DNA of 30,915 nt from Pelargonium nanum (GCA_036897485.1 JAYMTF010000737.1:1-30915); one strand, 5' to 3'; shown: positions 1-12,535, numbered from the stretch's first letter. Notes: generated by a model not told the origin, from the sequence alone. Translations and numbers: made by a program.

Positions 1-682
1 CCTTTTAATGAGATCGTAATTTACGTAACTACGTATTTGGGCGTTTTTGAGCGTATTCGTACCGAATACGTACGGAATACCGGTACGGTGGGGTAAATCT
101 ACGTATTGGTGCAACAGAGCTTCACATGCAGATGAAGAAGAGGATGATGACACGTGCTTGCTCCTTTCCGCCTTTCCGTTTCTTATAATCACCGCAAACA
201 GTTTGTTCCGATGTGGACAAAAGTGAATAGAGTGATCCCCATTACATGAGAAGCATGTCTGTTTTTGAACTTTATTGGATCATTATGCATGATTCCTGCC
301 TTTATAATTGTGCCCCATCGCTCTCGTTGTAGTTTTTCTGCCTGCAACAAATTTTTCAGTAAATCTATGCACGACTGGCTCACGAATGCATCATTATCCA
401 TTCAGCGATCCTCCACGACACTAACACGCTGCTCCAACTCTTCTAGTTGAGATGAGAACTCTTGCAATGTATCCAACACATTGCGATTATTTGTAAGCAA
501 CGGTGCAACTTCCTCTAACTTCGTGAGGCGACCCTCCGTCTCTTTCATCTTGACCAACCTCTCTTCCAAGAGTTTGGGGGTCAACTTAGGACGTTTATAA
601 CATATTGACATTCTTCAAATTTTTTACAAACAATAGTGTGAGCCCACAAGCATAATCGACTTGCCCTGATACAACTTGTAAC

Positions 683-1362
683 CTGTGGCGGATCCAAAAA
701 TCAGTACTACTGGGGCACTATATTATTTAATATGTATATATAATGTTGTTCACAGTTTACGGTTGACTATTGATTTAAGTTCATACATAAACGAGAGTTC
801 TAACAAAACAAAATCACAACCGTTTATTATTAATCTCATCTTATTTTTAGGTGATTATTTTTCATTTTTGTTAAAGAAAATGTCATTTCCACAAGTGGTG
901 TGACTAGCATTATCAAAACTAACTCCACAAGTGTAGCAGATGTTGTAAAATATCTCTTATTATTTCACCTAATTTTTAAACAAAGCTCCCAATTTTTTTT
1001 ACATTCACTTGAGAATTTAAAATGTGTGTTTAAGATAATAAATTATAAAGAAATGTATTTTCACAATAAAATTAAACATATTTGGAATAGATAAATGATT
1101 AATGACTAATGTGATTGAATAATAATTTTATGTTTTTCTAAAGTAATTAGATAAATGTTATGATAATTTGCTTAATTTGTGGGAGTTGCCCACTTCCATT
1201 AATTTTGATTTTATACCATTAGTTAGAATTAAACATGATTCGTCTACTTAAATTTTAAAGGGGCACTTGTGCATTGACATGGGGGCACTCTATTCATATA
1301 TGCCAAAACAAAGAAGATTCTATGCATTTGCACCCACATCTCATAAGGTGGCTCCGCCCCTG
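683..1362. mobile_element. Non-autonomous hAT (Tip100-type) transposon with 8-bp target duplication
   Basis: The element begins CTGTGGCGGATCCA and ends TGGCTCCGCCCCTG, imperfect terminal inverted repeats that match the CAGGGGCGGAGCC ends of the Tip100 branch of hAT elements. A perfect 8-bp duplication, CTTGTAAC, lies at 675-682 and 1363-1370, the size hAT transposases generate. The 680-bp interior is AT-rich and shows no transposase coding, so it must have been moved by an enzyme made elsewhere. It sits precisely across the junction between the LTR end and the primer-binding site of the surrounding retrotransposon, and is therefore younger than it. Confidence 0.9.
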
Positions 1363-1364
1363 CT

Positions 1365-2047
1365 TGTAACAGATCAAATGAGTTTATCAATGATCCTTCC
1401 GACACTTGAGCAATAAACAGAAAATGTGCTTAAGTAAACCTTAAAGAAATTGAGTTATGTTTGGAAAGGCAATAGGACGTTGGTTTAGGAAAATGGAGGA
1501 TCTTGATTACAAAGAGTTTGAGTACATAGGAGAGGTGAATGGCTTTGATGAGTTTTGAGGCTTGATGGTACAAATGAAACTACGACCCCTATTTATTCTA
1601 CATAAACACCCACCTAGGAGCTCTCTTAAATTCTCTAGACTTTTCTTTAACATTTACTACATAGCTAGTCCAAAATAATCTCCACATAACTTAGATTTCT
1701 TCTTTGATTTTAATAGTACTTGAATTTTCTAGAATATTCTTTGGCGCTACAAGCCATTTCTTTGTCAAGTCATGTATGGGCCCTTTGTTTGGACCAAACT
1801 TGCTGCCCATTGTGCACATGACTATCACATTTGTTGGGCTTCTAATGCCCAACATCATTTGAAACCTTCTAGCCACTTTCATATCCGCGCACACCAAATT
1901 TTTGCCTTTCAGAGAGGATTTCCGCATCACATTTCTTTCAGCCCGAGACATTTAGGTCTTGATGTGCTTAATTTGTACATTATGGAAGGCTTCATGTGTT
2001 TGTTGTTTCCCTGGCTAGACATAGTTTGAAGATCCAATTGTGTTACA
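1365..2047 (-). repeat. Long terminal repeat of the retrotransposon fossil
   Basis: The 683-bp segment starts (minus strand) with TGTAACA and ends with TGTTACA, giving the TG...CA ends expected of an LTR, and is followed inward by a primer-binding-site-like sequence. A minus-strand AT-rich TAAATAGGGG-type stretch near 1585-1595 could be the LTR promoter. Only one copy is visible here, so LTR status rests on the termini and the adjacent primer-binding site. Confidence 0.62.
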
Positions 2048-2745
2048 GTATAGTAGTCATTTGGTACCTTAATATGTTAGTGAGGACTGATAAGAAAGTG
2101 AATCATTATCGATAAATAATCATAGATCTAAAACCAGAAACATCCGTGTTTCTTAAGTTTAACTATGAACAATATGTTCAGTCTCTGGGAAATAAAATAC
2201 TAAAATTGGTAACTCCCTTTCATTTATTATGTACCATCACGGTTATTTATGTTCACGTTAGTTTATCCCTTCAACAAGCAGATCACAAGTATACAGTAAA
2301 CCATATAATGGTATGTCTCCACTACAAAAGAAAGCTTAGGACTTGGCATTATGCTACAAGATTTTCTTTAATGTGTAGTTCCTATGGAGTTACAAGCTTT
2401 GTTTGCAATCATATGCAATTATGACTGTAAATTTGAATTCAAAGTGTAAAGGTCATGCAAATATGACAAGATATAAATACAGCTTAGGAAACAAAACCTG
2501 AGAAAGAAGGAAAATGTTAATTTATTGGACAATGGATATCATGAATCCTTATGCAATCAGGTAGATTGTTATATGAGTGCTAATATTACTTTAATTTGAA
2601 GTGCATAAGTACAGCTTCTCTTTTAGAGGATAAGTATCTCAGCATCCTTTGTTTTGGCTCAGAACCTTCTCTCTCTCTCTCTCTCTCTCTTACACACAAA
2701 TTTTGTTGTGAAATAGTGTTAGCTTTAACTTTTGATAAATTTCAG
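2048..2745 (+). other. Intron sequence upstream of the first visible pyridoxal kinase exon
   Basis: AT-rich sequence with no recognisable exon of the kinase N-terminus and no clear transposon ends. It contains a perfect (CT)11 microsatellite at 2669-2690 and ends in a polypyrimidine-poor TTTCAG acceptor at 2740-2745. Confidence 0.55.
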
Positions 2746-4673
2746 GTTGTGCTTACAAGCATAAACATAGAAGGCAATCTTCTCCTCATTGGCAGTCATC
2801 AAAAGGAAAAGGTTGGCCTTTTAATTGTATGATATGAAGTTGTATTATAGTTATGATATACTAACTGTGTTAAACTTGGTGAATCCAGAGTACAAAACTA
2901 AGTTGCATAATATGCGATACTGTTACCACTTACCACATTCCACGTATTGCCATTTTCCATATAGATTTTACTATCACTACTTGATTACTATTAGCTCTAT
3001 AATGATCTTGAATTCTGATTACTCGAATGTGTTTCTAGGGTTCCTCATGGTCCATTTCACAATTCACTGTCATTACCACTTTCAAATCTCTTAATTTCAA
3101 ATGGTGTGAGCTGGTTTGCTTATCATGGTAAAGTTTTTTGTTCTGACTTAGATGCTTGAATGTGATAGGGTCACTCTCCAGATCAATTCAAGATTGTGAT
3201 TCCCAAAATTCCTGCATATTTCACTGTAAGCAAACTTTCACTGTTAATCCTTTTATTTGCTGTATGTGTGGTGCACTACTTTACTGGTGGTCGGACTAAC
3301 ATGTAACTGAAAATTAGTTTTTAGCTCGAACCTTTCTATTACTCCACCCCTGTTCCTGTAACCCGGCTGTTCCAAGCCCCAGTAAAGGAGGGTTGCAACA
3401 GGTTGAGTGAAAGCGTGTGAAACTTTGTCAGTTCCCATGTGCATGAATTTTTTTGTTAAATGGTAATTGCATAACTTAACTGTCTGATGTTGGAGATAGT
3501 TTGCAACTGGGGCCCATATGATAAAGATTCTCATATTTCTTTATTGGATACTATAATGAACTGATTTGGGGCAATACAATTTCAAGTTATAGGTATGCTT
3601 CTAGTTTTGTAAATTGCAGAAAATTGTGATTTCCTGAATGCCATAAATACTCAATATTTGGAAGATTCATTTAGTAGCTGCTGATAAATATCCTTAAAGA
3701 TTAGATTTATCCAACTGATTCCTTAATTGTCAAGATGAAATCATATATTGTACAATCCTTTTCCTGGATTCTGTTCATATTACACAACAGCGGCACCAAT
3801 TAATAAGCTGAACTTAATGTTTACGTGCTTATATGCTTGTAGGGAACAGGAGATCTAACAACTGCACTGCTACTTGGATGGAGCAATGTAATGCCTCTAT
3901 TTTGCATTTTTACTTTTGCTGACTCCTGAAGTCTTGCCGCTAAACTTTTTTATTTTCTGATTATGTTTGTACTTCCTGCCGACCAGAAATATCCTGAAAA
4001 CCTTGACAAGGCAGCTGAGCTAGCGGTCTCAAGCTTGCAGGTATTCCTTCTGGCATTTTTGTACTTTTTAAGTTGTTGCTAGAATGATATAGTGCCTTCC
4101 ATTTCCTTGCATCATTCTCTGGCATCTCTTCCAGACAGCCTAGAAAGTTGGGATTGAATAGCATCAAGTTCCTCTGTTCAAGCAAATCTCCAACCCTTGA
4201 GCATTTTTTTGCTGCTAAACTATTAGGATGAAATTGTAAGGGAAAGACCTTACTTGAATTTTCAAGACTTCGTCCTTTTGGTTGGGCTAGAATCTCTGCT
4301 GAACCATTCTAGTAATCAATTTTTTTCACTTCTGGCTTTCAAGCTCCAGGTCCTAGTGATTTGACTTGTTTGATTTCACAAGCTTTTGGTATAAATTTGT
4401 TGTTTTGGGTTCACCTTGTAAAAGAAAAAAAGAGTGGTTTCACTTTCTTTGGATGTGTGAATTACGAAAGAAATCCATTGCAGACTCCAAATATAATTTA
4501 GTAATGGATGGGATTATTTGCAATGGTTGCAGGCACTTCTACACAGGACAGTGAATGACTACAAGCAAGCTGGATTCGACCCAGAAACTAGCAGTTTGGA
4601 AATTCGATTGATTCAGAGCCAGGAGGACATTCGCAACCCAGAAGTTAAATATAGAGCACAAAAATACAGCTAA
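2746..4673 (+). CDS. PDXK: Pyridoxal kinase, C-terminal five exons (5'-partial)
   Basis: Pyridoxal kinase phosphorylates pyridoxal, pyridoxine and pyridoxamine with ATP in the vitamin B6 salvage pathway; the Arabidopsis gene is also known as SOS4 from its salt-sensitivity mutant. Five exons splice in phase 0: 2746-2811, 3169-3225, 3843-3887, 3987-4040 and 4533-4673 (stop TAA at 4671-4673), giving 120 residues. Recognisable landmarks are LLLIGSHQKEK, KIPAYFT, the ribokinase-family GTGDL motif with the catalytic Asp (exon starting at 3843), LLLGWSN and the C-terminal RLIQSQEDIRNP. All introns begin GT and end AG. About 190 N-terminal residues of a roughly 310-residue protein are not in the window. 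The upstream sequence is occupied by an LTR fossil, so the remaining exons either lie left of it or the copy is 5'-truncated. The visible part has no break. It is convergent with BRR2. Confidence 0.93.
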
Positions 4674-4790
4674 ATCTATATGACCAAAACATGATTGTAA
4701 TTTACTTTCCATAGGGATGTTTGCGTAAAAACAAGAAAATGTGATTTCAATTCCTTTCTCTTTTTTTGATTGTGAGACTGACAGCAGACA

Positions 4791-4796
4791 AATAAA
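4791..4796 (+). terminator. Poly(A) signal of pyridoxal kinase
   Basis: A canonical AATAAA lies about 120 bp after the PDXK stop codon, just before a minus-strand AATAAA that would serve the convergent BRR2 gene. Confidence 0.6.
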
Positions 4797-4837
4797 GTAT
4801 AATGTTAAGAAATAATTGGAATAAGCAGGTTGAATGT

Positions 4838-4843
4838 TTTTAT
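4838..4843 (-). terminator. Poly(A) signal of BRR2 (minus strand)
   Basis: TTTATT on the plus strand reads AATAAA on the minus strand, about 155 bp after the BRR2 stop codon. Cleavage 10-30 nt further would place the BRR2 mRNA end among the predicted PDXK mRNA ends. Confidence 0.5.
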
Positions 4844-4996
4844 TTTGTCCTGAACAAAAAAAAAAATACTTCACTAGAAATAGAATTCAAGATACGAAAA
4901 AGAGGAAGAAAAAAGTCGACTTTGTCTCTAGGATTATTATTCCGAATCATTCAAAGGCTGAAGAAACCGAAACCGCAACCTATAAAAACAAGAAAA

Positions 4997-7900
4997 CTAT
5001 TCAGAAACTGAATCTCTCGGGGCCTTGGATTCTTTTACGTCCACAGTGAAGCTATATTCCTGGTCACAGCCCAAATAAGAATCAGACATGAAATATAAAG
5101 TATATGATCTCTTTCCAGCTTCTGATGGAGCACTGAATTCAAGCTTCACCTTCAATTTTCTTTGCACAAAAACTCTCTTGATTGCAAGAAGCTTATCACT
5201 TTCTGTGTCACCAACTACCAACCACCACCCTTCTTCTTTGGCCTCTGGAAACCTTGGGGCATAAACAGATCCCATCTCTGACCTCTCTTCCATTTCCCTC
5301 TCAAGAATGACTTGCAAACTAACAGTTTCTCCAGCAATCACATTGTCTCTGTTCATCACCTCGTGGACGATATCGATATTGGGATAATGCTTACAAAAAT
5401 TTGCAACATCCACCAACTCCATATCCGACATCTGCAAAAGCTCCCTTCTCTTAGCATCTTCCATCTCCATCAGATCGAAAACATTCTCTATGCTCTTTTC
5501 AGGGTTCTCTCGGCATCTCTTGACCATATCATTCGTCGTGTGTGGAACCTGCAAGAGAACAGAATCTCGTTCCCACATTCCTTGTGTCACCATTTGGGTC
5601 ACTTCCATTGCAACAAGTGCAGAGCTAAGACACTCGTTGCTAGATATCACATCGACCATTGCTTGAAGCAATCGATTGGTTAAAAGCAGAACTAGTTGCT
5701 GGTCGGATGCAAGTTCATCATTACCTACCCATTGCCTTGAGAAGTGGGCTTGTAGCAGAACATTCGCCTTTACATGAGGGTTCATGGATCCACTACTCTC
5801 GGAGGAAAACCTCTGGTGATTGCTCAACCTCTGCACAAACTTCTCCTCCTCCCTGGATCGAATAGGAAGTTCTGCGTACTCTGAAGCAGAGGTGAGAATC
5901 TCCAGGAGAAGCTTCATTTTTGTTTTCGAAGCCACAGTGTTAAAACGTTCTATGGTAGTGTAACTCACATGATAATATGCCGCTATCCTCCCAAGGTTAG
6001 AAGGAGAAATAGTATTGTCATCGTCAATTAAAAGGAACTTACTTGCTTCCAAATCACCCAATGTGTTCTCTATAAGCTCAGATAGATGATCCGACAGATG
6101 CCTATGAGTGACTCCTTGAAGATTATAGTAATTTGGATTTTGGGTAAGCCTCCTGTACATGAATGTCCATGTTAGATAATCCACTGCATCTTGCTTGCTT
6201 TTGATGACCCCAACAGCAACTTCTGCATTCAGATGGTCGTGTAGGAAGTACTGCAAATGGCTTTCAATAGGTAATGGTTCGTGTAAGAATTTTTTGTAGT
6301 ACTCTTTCTGGGGTGCATGACAGAGGACGATACATTTGCCGGAGCCATCCAGAAGAGGTCTACCTGCTCGACCCATCATTTGCAACATATCAGTTAGCTT
6401 GTAATACGTGGGAGCGTTTTTATGCATTTGCTCGTCATAGTATTGCGTCCCCATGATGACAACCAACTTTGCAGACAACGACATTTCCCAGCACATGGAA
6501 CTGGTCAGAATACAAATTTGAATCCACCCAGCACGGAATAACTGCAATACAATTTCTTGATCCTTGCTGGTTAAACCCTCGTGCAGATACCCGATGCCAT
6601 GAGATAATGTAGCTCTCAGAATTGGTTCCTTGATATTGTCAATGAAAGGCTCAAGCTCTTCTAGAGACTTCAGACGAAAGGTTGATTTCTTACCACTATC
6701 TGCATTTGAGTACATCATGAAATCCACAGCAGTAAGTTGGGCACGCTTTCCTGTTGGAGCAAAAACAATAGCGGGTTTCCCATTCTCAGCGTGTTGGACA
6801 ACTCCTGTGTATGCTTTCTTTGTCATTACCTGCATTCTTCCATAAAAATCAGCGACATCCACAGCTTGAAAGTGTATTTCAAGAGGCACAAAACGGGAAG
6901 CTGGGGAAAAATTGAAAATTCCACGAGAACTGGCTCCAATCCATGCTCCAAGATCCTTTCCATTGGCAAGAGAAGTTGATAGAGCCAAGATACGGATTTT
7001 GTTTTCTCTCTGACTCGCAAGATATCTCATCCTACAGATTATTACCTCCAAAACTGGACCAGCTTGGCCCTCAATCAAGTGGAGTTCATCAATGATGAAC
7101 AGACTAACCCGCTGAAGACACTTTCTCTGCCTCCAGTGGAGTGATAGAGCATCCCATTTCTCAGGGGTGCTAATGATTATTTGGCCTTTCTCAACCAATT
7201 TCATATCAGTAGAAATTTCTCCAGTTAATTTAAATACCTGAAGCCCAAGACCTCTTCCGAACTTTCTTTCCCAATCACAATATCGCTCCCTAGCAAGAGC
7301 TTCTATTGGAGCAATATAGACAGCACACATTACATTCTCAGCTCCTTTTTGGTGATTCCTCAATAAAGCGAACTCTGCACAGGCAGTCTTACCGCTGCCA
7401 GTTGGAGCTGCAACCAAGACATTGTCATCTGTGTTATACAAGATGGAGAAAACCTGAGTTTGAACAGGATTGAAGTGCTTAAATTCTTGATAAAAAGCTT
7501 CATATGATGGATTCCTCAATGCAGTTACTGGTAGTGGTTGCAAGTCTAACAACTCAGTTGGTGGAGGGTACTTTTCTGGTAACATAAGATGCTTGAAAGA
7601 TACAGGTAAGACAGTCTGCGAACCCAACCATCTGTCGGACGTTACATGAATGAAGTATTGAGGAGGCAGTGGTTCAGAGATTGGCACTGTAAAATTCAAA
7701 GTGTGATCTTCATCAATGTGCTGCTTTTTCAGAATGAAATATTCGTGATGGAGAATATATTCTCCATTGCTGTCTTCCACGATAATCCAAAATGGCTCTG
7801 CAAGTCCATGGACCTTGTCCTCCCACTGGAAGTCTGGCGTAACTGTGAGTTCAACTTTTAAAATAGTACGAGTAATAGGCCAAACAGATGCAGCCAATTT

Positions 7901-10900
7901 AAGCTTCGGAAACTGGTGGATAAGCTTGTGAAGTGTTCTCCCCATTTTGGGCACATGAATGAGCTCCCCAATCTCATGTGGGGAGAGATCATAATATCTT
8001 TCCCAAGCCAAATTTTTCTTCTCCAACTTAACCAAAATTTCAGGTGGAATTCCGGTGAATTGGCGAAGGGGTGTCTGAACTGTCCACATCCTCTTGTTAA
8101 TCATCTTACATAAACTTAGAGCTCTCTCAGCTACTCGCGCCCATCCTCTTTTCAAGACAATCTCAAAAAGAGCTCGCAAAAGACGACCAGCATTCTGAAA
8201 AAATACAATGATAAAAGTTAGAAAACTTACAGACAATAATAAAGCAAACAAAATGTCATAATAAGAAATAAACAATCTGAAGCAACAAAAGTAACAGGTG
8301 ATAATTAATAAAGCCAGTCTAACAAACCTGAGTTACGAACACCATGTCAGACGTCAGTGAAAGCCCTTCAAGTTTCAGTTTTGAGATATATGATTGAAGC
8401 AAAACATTGATCTTGGCAGCAGGGTCTTCTAGGCTTTCCTTGATTGGAATAGGAACAAATGACAAGAGTTTTGCTAGTTCTATCTTCTCATCTGGTCTTA
8501 CTGTCACATATTTGAACTCTTCACTGAGGCAAAATAGTTGACAAAGCTCAATATCACCCATTGTTGGCTTCAAATGCTCATTAAATGTAGATATGGTCCC
8601 ATGAGTAATATAGTAGTAGCTAGCAATGCGGCCCAGATCAGTCGCCTGAAAAAGTCCAGTTTGCTTATCATATTTCACCAGATTAATCTTGTCCAAGGTG
8701 GTTGCAGCAGAATGAATCTGCAAAAGCATCATATAAAAAAATGAGATTCCATTCCAAACACACTGGTAGCTAATTATAAGAAAGAAACAACACTGTCGTG
8801 ACGAAAATCAAAAGAGCAATTTTCTTTTTCAGAAAGAATTTCCATGGGTAAGATCAATCAGGACATAATACATGATTAGAATAAACTATAACCTACAAAT
8901 AAGAATCAAACAAACGATAGCTCAGGATCAAGATCAGTCTAGTATGGATTACCCCGAGAAATACAACTATTACACCATAAAAGACACATTGGAACATAAA
9001 AGGATCATCGCTTATATCAGAATTCAATACAAATATTAATGCTGGGTTTCTGCCCCTTTCATCAGAGATGAAGAGTGAAAGATTACCAGAATATGACGCT
9101 ATTACACAGTATAAGAATATATACTCAATCAGTAGAATGAACCTTTAAGAGACTACCAATTGCAGGATTCTCAAACCCAAACTCAGAGAAAAAAAAAACA
9201 AGAAACTGTTATAGTATTTAGAAATTAACTCATAATCAAGGAATAGAGATATTACCTTTTCTTCTCTTCTAGATTTTTATTTATTTTTCTAGGACAGTCA
9301 TACCAATCATGGCCTATGATTCGTACCTCCCCAATTATAGTTTCTAATATAGACAAAAATTTAAGATTGATTTTACAATCATTACACTCTCCTTTTATCC
9401 CTAAAAATTTCAATTTTGAATCCTTTTGCCGTAAAAACTTGTACTGTGATTTTTAGAATATCTCAAATTACAGGTATGTTCAATCTTATGAGACATATAA
9501 ATGCAATTAATAAAATCAATGCCATCAACCAAAAGTATGCGGTGTATAATTCCTTCACATACTGGAAAGGATTAGTCATCTAACAAAATATCAGTCACCA
9601 AATAAGCACATAGATCACATAGCAACAGGAGCAACATCAAACAAGAATGATATACTAAAAGTTAGATGCTTACCAGATCAGCCCTCCTCTCCATCAACAC
9701 ATCATCTTTAGTCAGAACATCTGGTGCTATACCATACAGAGTTGGATTCTTTAGCATGCGGACATACAAATATGTATACTGAATCCAGTTGCAAGCTTCT
9801 TTGGCATCTTGAACAGTTCCAAGAACAATTTCAGCATTCAACTGATCGGCTAGTCTTGAAACAAACTGACTTTCAATGTGAAGCTGTTCATTCATGAGAG
9901 AAAGGTATTTCCATATATGGCTATAACCAGTGAGGACAATCCCTTCCCCATAAGAATCATACTGAGGCCTTCCTGCACGACCCAGCATCTGCATAATGTC
10001 CAGAGGACTTAGCTCAGTCCATGCTCCTTTCTCTGGATTGTAAACCTCTGTCCCTTTAATAATAACAGTGTGTGCGGGCAAGTTGACACCCCAAGCAAGA
10101 GTTGCTGTTGAGACCAACAATGAAACATGCCCACTAGCAAAAAGATTCTCAACAAGTAGACGGTCAGTCCTTGCCATTCCTGCATGATGAATGGCAAAAC
10201 CATATGGCAATAGATTTTTAAGATCATTGTTCTTGATCAGTTCAACATGGGTGCTTAGTAACTCACAACTAGGGCCATCCTCCCTCAAAAATGTACCAAG
10301 AGTGTCATTTGCAATAGCTGTGTCTCGTATTGAATAAGCTGTTTTTGCCGTGTCTTTCCTTGAGTGGACAAAAATCAGAACTTGATGCCTTCCTGCTACA
10401 GCCATCACCTTCTTGTAGCAAAGTTCATTCATTAATTGGAACTTTTGCAATGGCTTCTTCACTGTGATTCCAACGTACTGTTGAGAAAGAGGGCAGGGTC
10501 TGTAACTATTGTCGAAATGAAAAAGTCCTCTTTCCAAATCAACCCGCAAAAATGATGCCACATCATTATAGTTGGGCAGTGTAGCAGATAATCCAACCAA
10601 CCGAATATGATCTTTGGTGGTTTCTGTCAGTCGGACAGTTCTTGCAACAATACTTTCCAGCACAGGTCCCCTGTTATCATGAAGAAGATGAATTTCATCA
10701 ATGATAATTAGTTTAACAAGCTCTGTGTAGGTTCGATCTCCCGATTTTCTAGTTATTATATCCCACTTCTCCGGAGTTGTGACAATTACCTGAGTTTCTT
10801 CTATTTGTTGACGAGTCAGAGTTAGGTCCCCACTTAGCTCCTCCACCCTGACATTGTAATACTCCAGACGATTAGTTAAGTTCCTGACAACTTCTCCAAC

Positions 10901-12535
10901 TAGGGCCTTCATTGGTGCCACATAGACTATCTTGTATTTGCTGTTGTTGAATGACCCATCTGTGTTTCTATGCAATGCAATCTGCTGAAGTATGGTGAGC
11001 ACGGCAACGTTTGTCTTCCCTGCACCTGTTGGAGCACACAGGAGAATATTCTCTGCTGTGAAAAGGGCAGTCTCATAAACTTTACTTTGTATTCTATTCA
11101 ACTGGATCATTCCCTTGAAAGCAGGTTGTGCCCAGTCAGGCATGGCAGAGATTTCAACAAGCATTTCACTGGGAGAAGGTGGTTTTGGCTTCAAAGCTGG
11201 AATGTGAATTTCTTCATATCCCTGGTTGTGAATCCTATAAGATCCGGATGGAAGGTTTACTGATAACCCTCCTTCATATGATGCCTTGGCACCGAGATTG
11301 ATCAATTGCCGTTGCCCTTCTGACCAACCACATTCTGTATCTCTGCTCTCTAGCCCCCTCCTATCCAAGTCCATATCTCCACCACACTTCAGCTGGGCAG
11401 CCCCTTTTCTTATACTCTTCTCCAAGCTAGTTTGCCTTTCTCTTGCATTTACCTTACTATCATGCAATTGATCCACAACCCCCGCCAGCTCAGGGCTCAA
11501 ACTTATCATCTCTTCCTCAATCTTCCTCCTCTCATCTGCACTTTCAGCCCTAGCCAACCGTGTCAACCACACTATCTTCATTCGGTTCTTTAACAAAAGC
11601 TTCATAAGACTAAACCTCTCAATCCCCAAATTTAGCAACAGTTTTTCTTCAACAACCCTCTCATCAACTTCTGCAAGTATCCCAAGCACCTCCTCAGCTA
11701 GCCGGCGGCACTCTTCTGGTTCAATTTTCAATGCAACAGAATGTTGAGAAATTTTCCTCTGAAGCCAATAAGCATCAATTTCCTGTGCAGTAATAGTGGC
11801 GCCCTCATCAGCTTCCTCTTTAAAACAACCATAACCTCCTCCATCTATCCACATTCCTTTGCCATCATCTCCAGCTTCAGACTCATCATCAAGCTCATCA
11901 GAATCACTCTCCTCCTCATCTTCATCATCTCTGACCTCCACAGTAACACTCATGTCATGATCCACATCACCATTATCAACTCCAAAATCATGAAGATCAG
12001 TAATCAGCCTAGCACTTGACACCAACTGATCGAACACATTATCCGGCACCACACCTAGCAACTCTTCCACAGCCTTCCTCTTTGCATCAGAATCCACAAT
12101 CTCAGTATTCTTCAAAACCCCCAAAACCTCATCAGCCGCGCCGAACAGCACATTCGACGGCTGTCCGTCACCCAATTGCTCTCGAATCACGAAAAGCATC
12201 GCCTCATACGCTGCCCTAGTCTGCCCAGTCTTGGGCTTGTACACCCCCTCCTCAATCCAGTCCAACACGCTACCCCTATCCAACCGCCGCCTCTTCCTGG
12301 ACCCAAAATCAACCGTCGAACGCTTGTTCTTCATCCTATAGCTGCCTATCTTCTCCGGTCGAGCCAGATCGCCGAAGCTTTTAGGGTTAATTTTGCCGGA
12401 CAACGACTCAGGCTCGCCGGAGGGCTCGTGGGAGCGGGCGGCAGCGGCGGCGAGAACCAGACTGGAATTGGCCCCATAATCGTACTGCTTGGAGCGTGCG
12501 CGAGACTCAGCACCGCCTGAACCGGAACTCGACAT
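4997..12535 (-). CDS. BRR2: Pre-mRNA-splicing helicase BRR2 (U5 snRNP 200-kDa, DExH-box, Ski2-like)
   Basis: BRR2 is the U5 snRNP helicase that unwinds U4/U6 to activate the spliceosome in the nucleus. Coding exons are 12535-9674, 8717-8328 and 8194-4997, all phase 0 with GT/AG borders, giving 2149 aa, close to the roughly 2170 aa of known plant BRR2. The start is the ATG at 12535, which opens MSSSGSGG; two upstream in-frame codons lack an ATG. The N-terminus has an acidic low-complexity tract (about residues 200-227). The N-cassette has APTGAGKT (about 501), DEIH (about 613), SATLPN (about 649), HHAG (about 783) and QMLGRAGRP (about 849), then a Sec63/winged-helix region. The C-cassette has APTGSGKT (about 1347), DELH (about 1453), STSLAN in place of SAT, and QMMGRAGRP (about 1689), with a second Sec63 module to the C-terminus. 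The degenerate motif III fits the family's poorly active second cassette. The gene looks intact. Plants often carry two or more BRR2 paralogues; which one this is cannot be told here. Confidence 0.97.
8718..9673 (-). other. BRR2 intron 1 (956 bp)
   Basis: AT-rich intron between CTG|GTAAGC (donor at 9673) and TTTGCAG (acceptor at 8718-8720). I see no coding, RNA gene or transposon end in it. The second intron (8195-8327) is only 133 bp. Confidence 0.85.

Larger units (their letters stand above)
1..2047 (-). mobile_element. LTR retrotransposon fossil, 5' part (runs off the left edge)
   Basis: On the minus strand one LTR spans 1365-2047 (683 bp) and is bounded by the short inverted termini TGTAACA and TGTTACA. 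A sequence resembling the initiator-Met tRNA primer-binding site, TTGTATCAGGGC read on the minus strand, lies at 663-674, two bases inside the LTR end once the nested hAT insertion is discounted. Further inward (about 190-611) is a charged, coiled-coil-like coding remnant, which is where a gag start would be expected. The second LTR and the rest of the interior lie left of the window, so superfamily (Ty1/copia or Ty3/gypsy) and age cannot be set. The element is broken: a 680-bp hAT transposon sits inside it and the gag-like segment is not intact. It appears to lie in an intron of the pyridoxal kinase gene in opposite orientation. The first 120 bases are rich in CGTAC-like words and may belong to another insertion. 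Confidence 0.68.

Noticed and set aside
1-120. CGTAC-rich palindromic words as a transposon terminus
   Set aside because: Suggestive of a hAT-type end, but no partner end or target duplication is visible at the window edge.
189-611. Minus-strand frames with coiled-coil character as a host gene
   Set aside because: They lie immediately inside the primer-binding site of the LTR element and fit its gag-proximal region; treated as part of that fossil.
2669-2690. (CT)11 run as a regulatory element
   Set aside because: It lies within an intron, and a simple microsatellite is sufficient explanation.
11741-12520. Plus-strand frames opposite the BRR2 N-terminus
   Set aside because: They are antisense shadows of a well-supported exon with biased composition.
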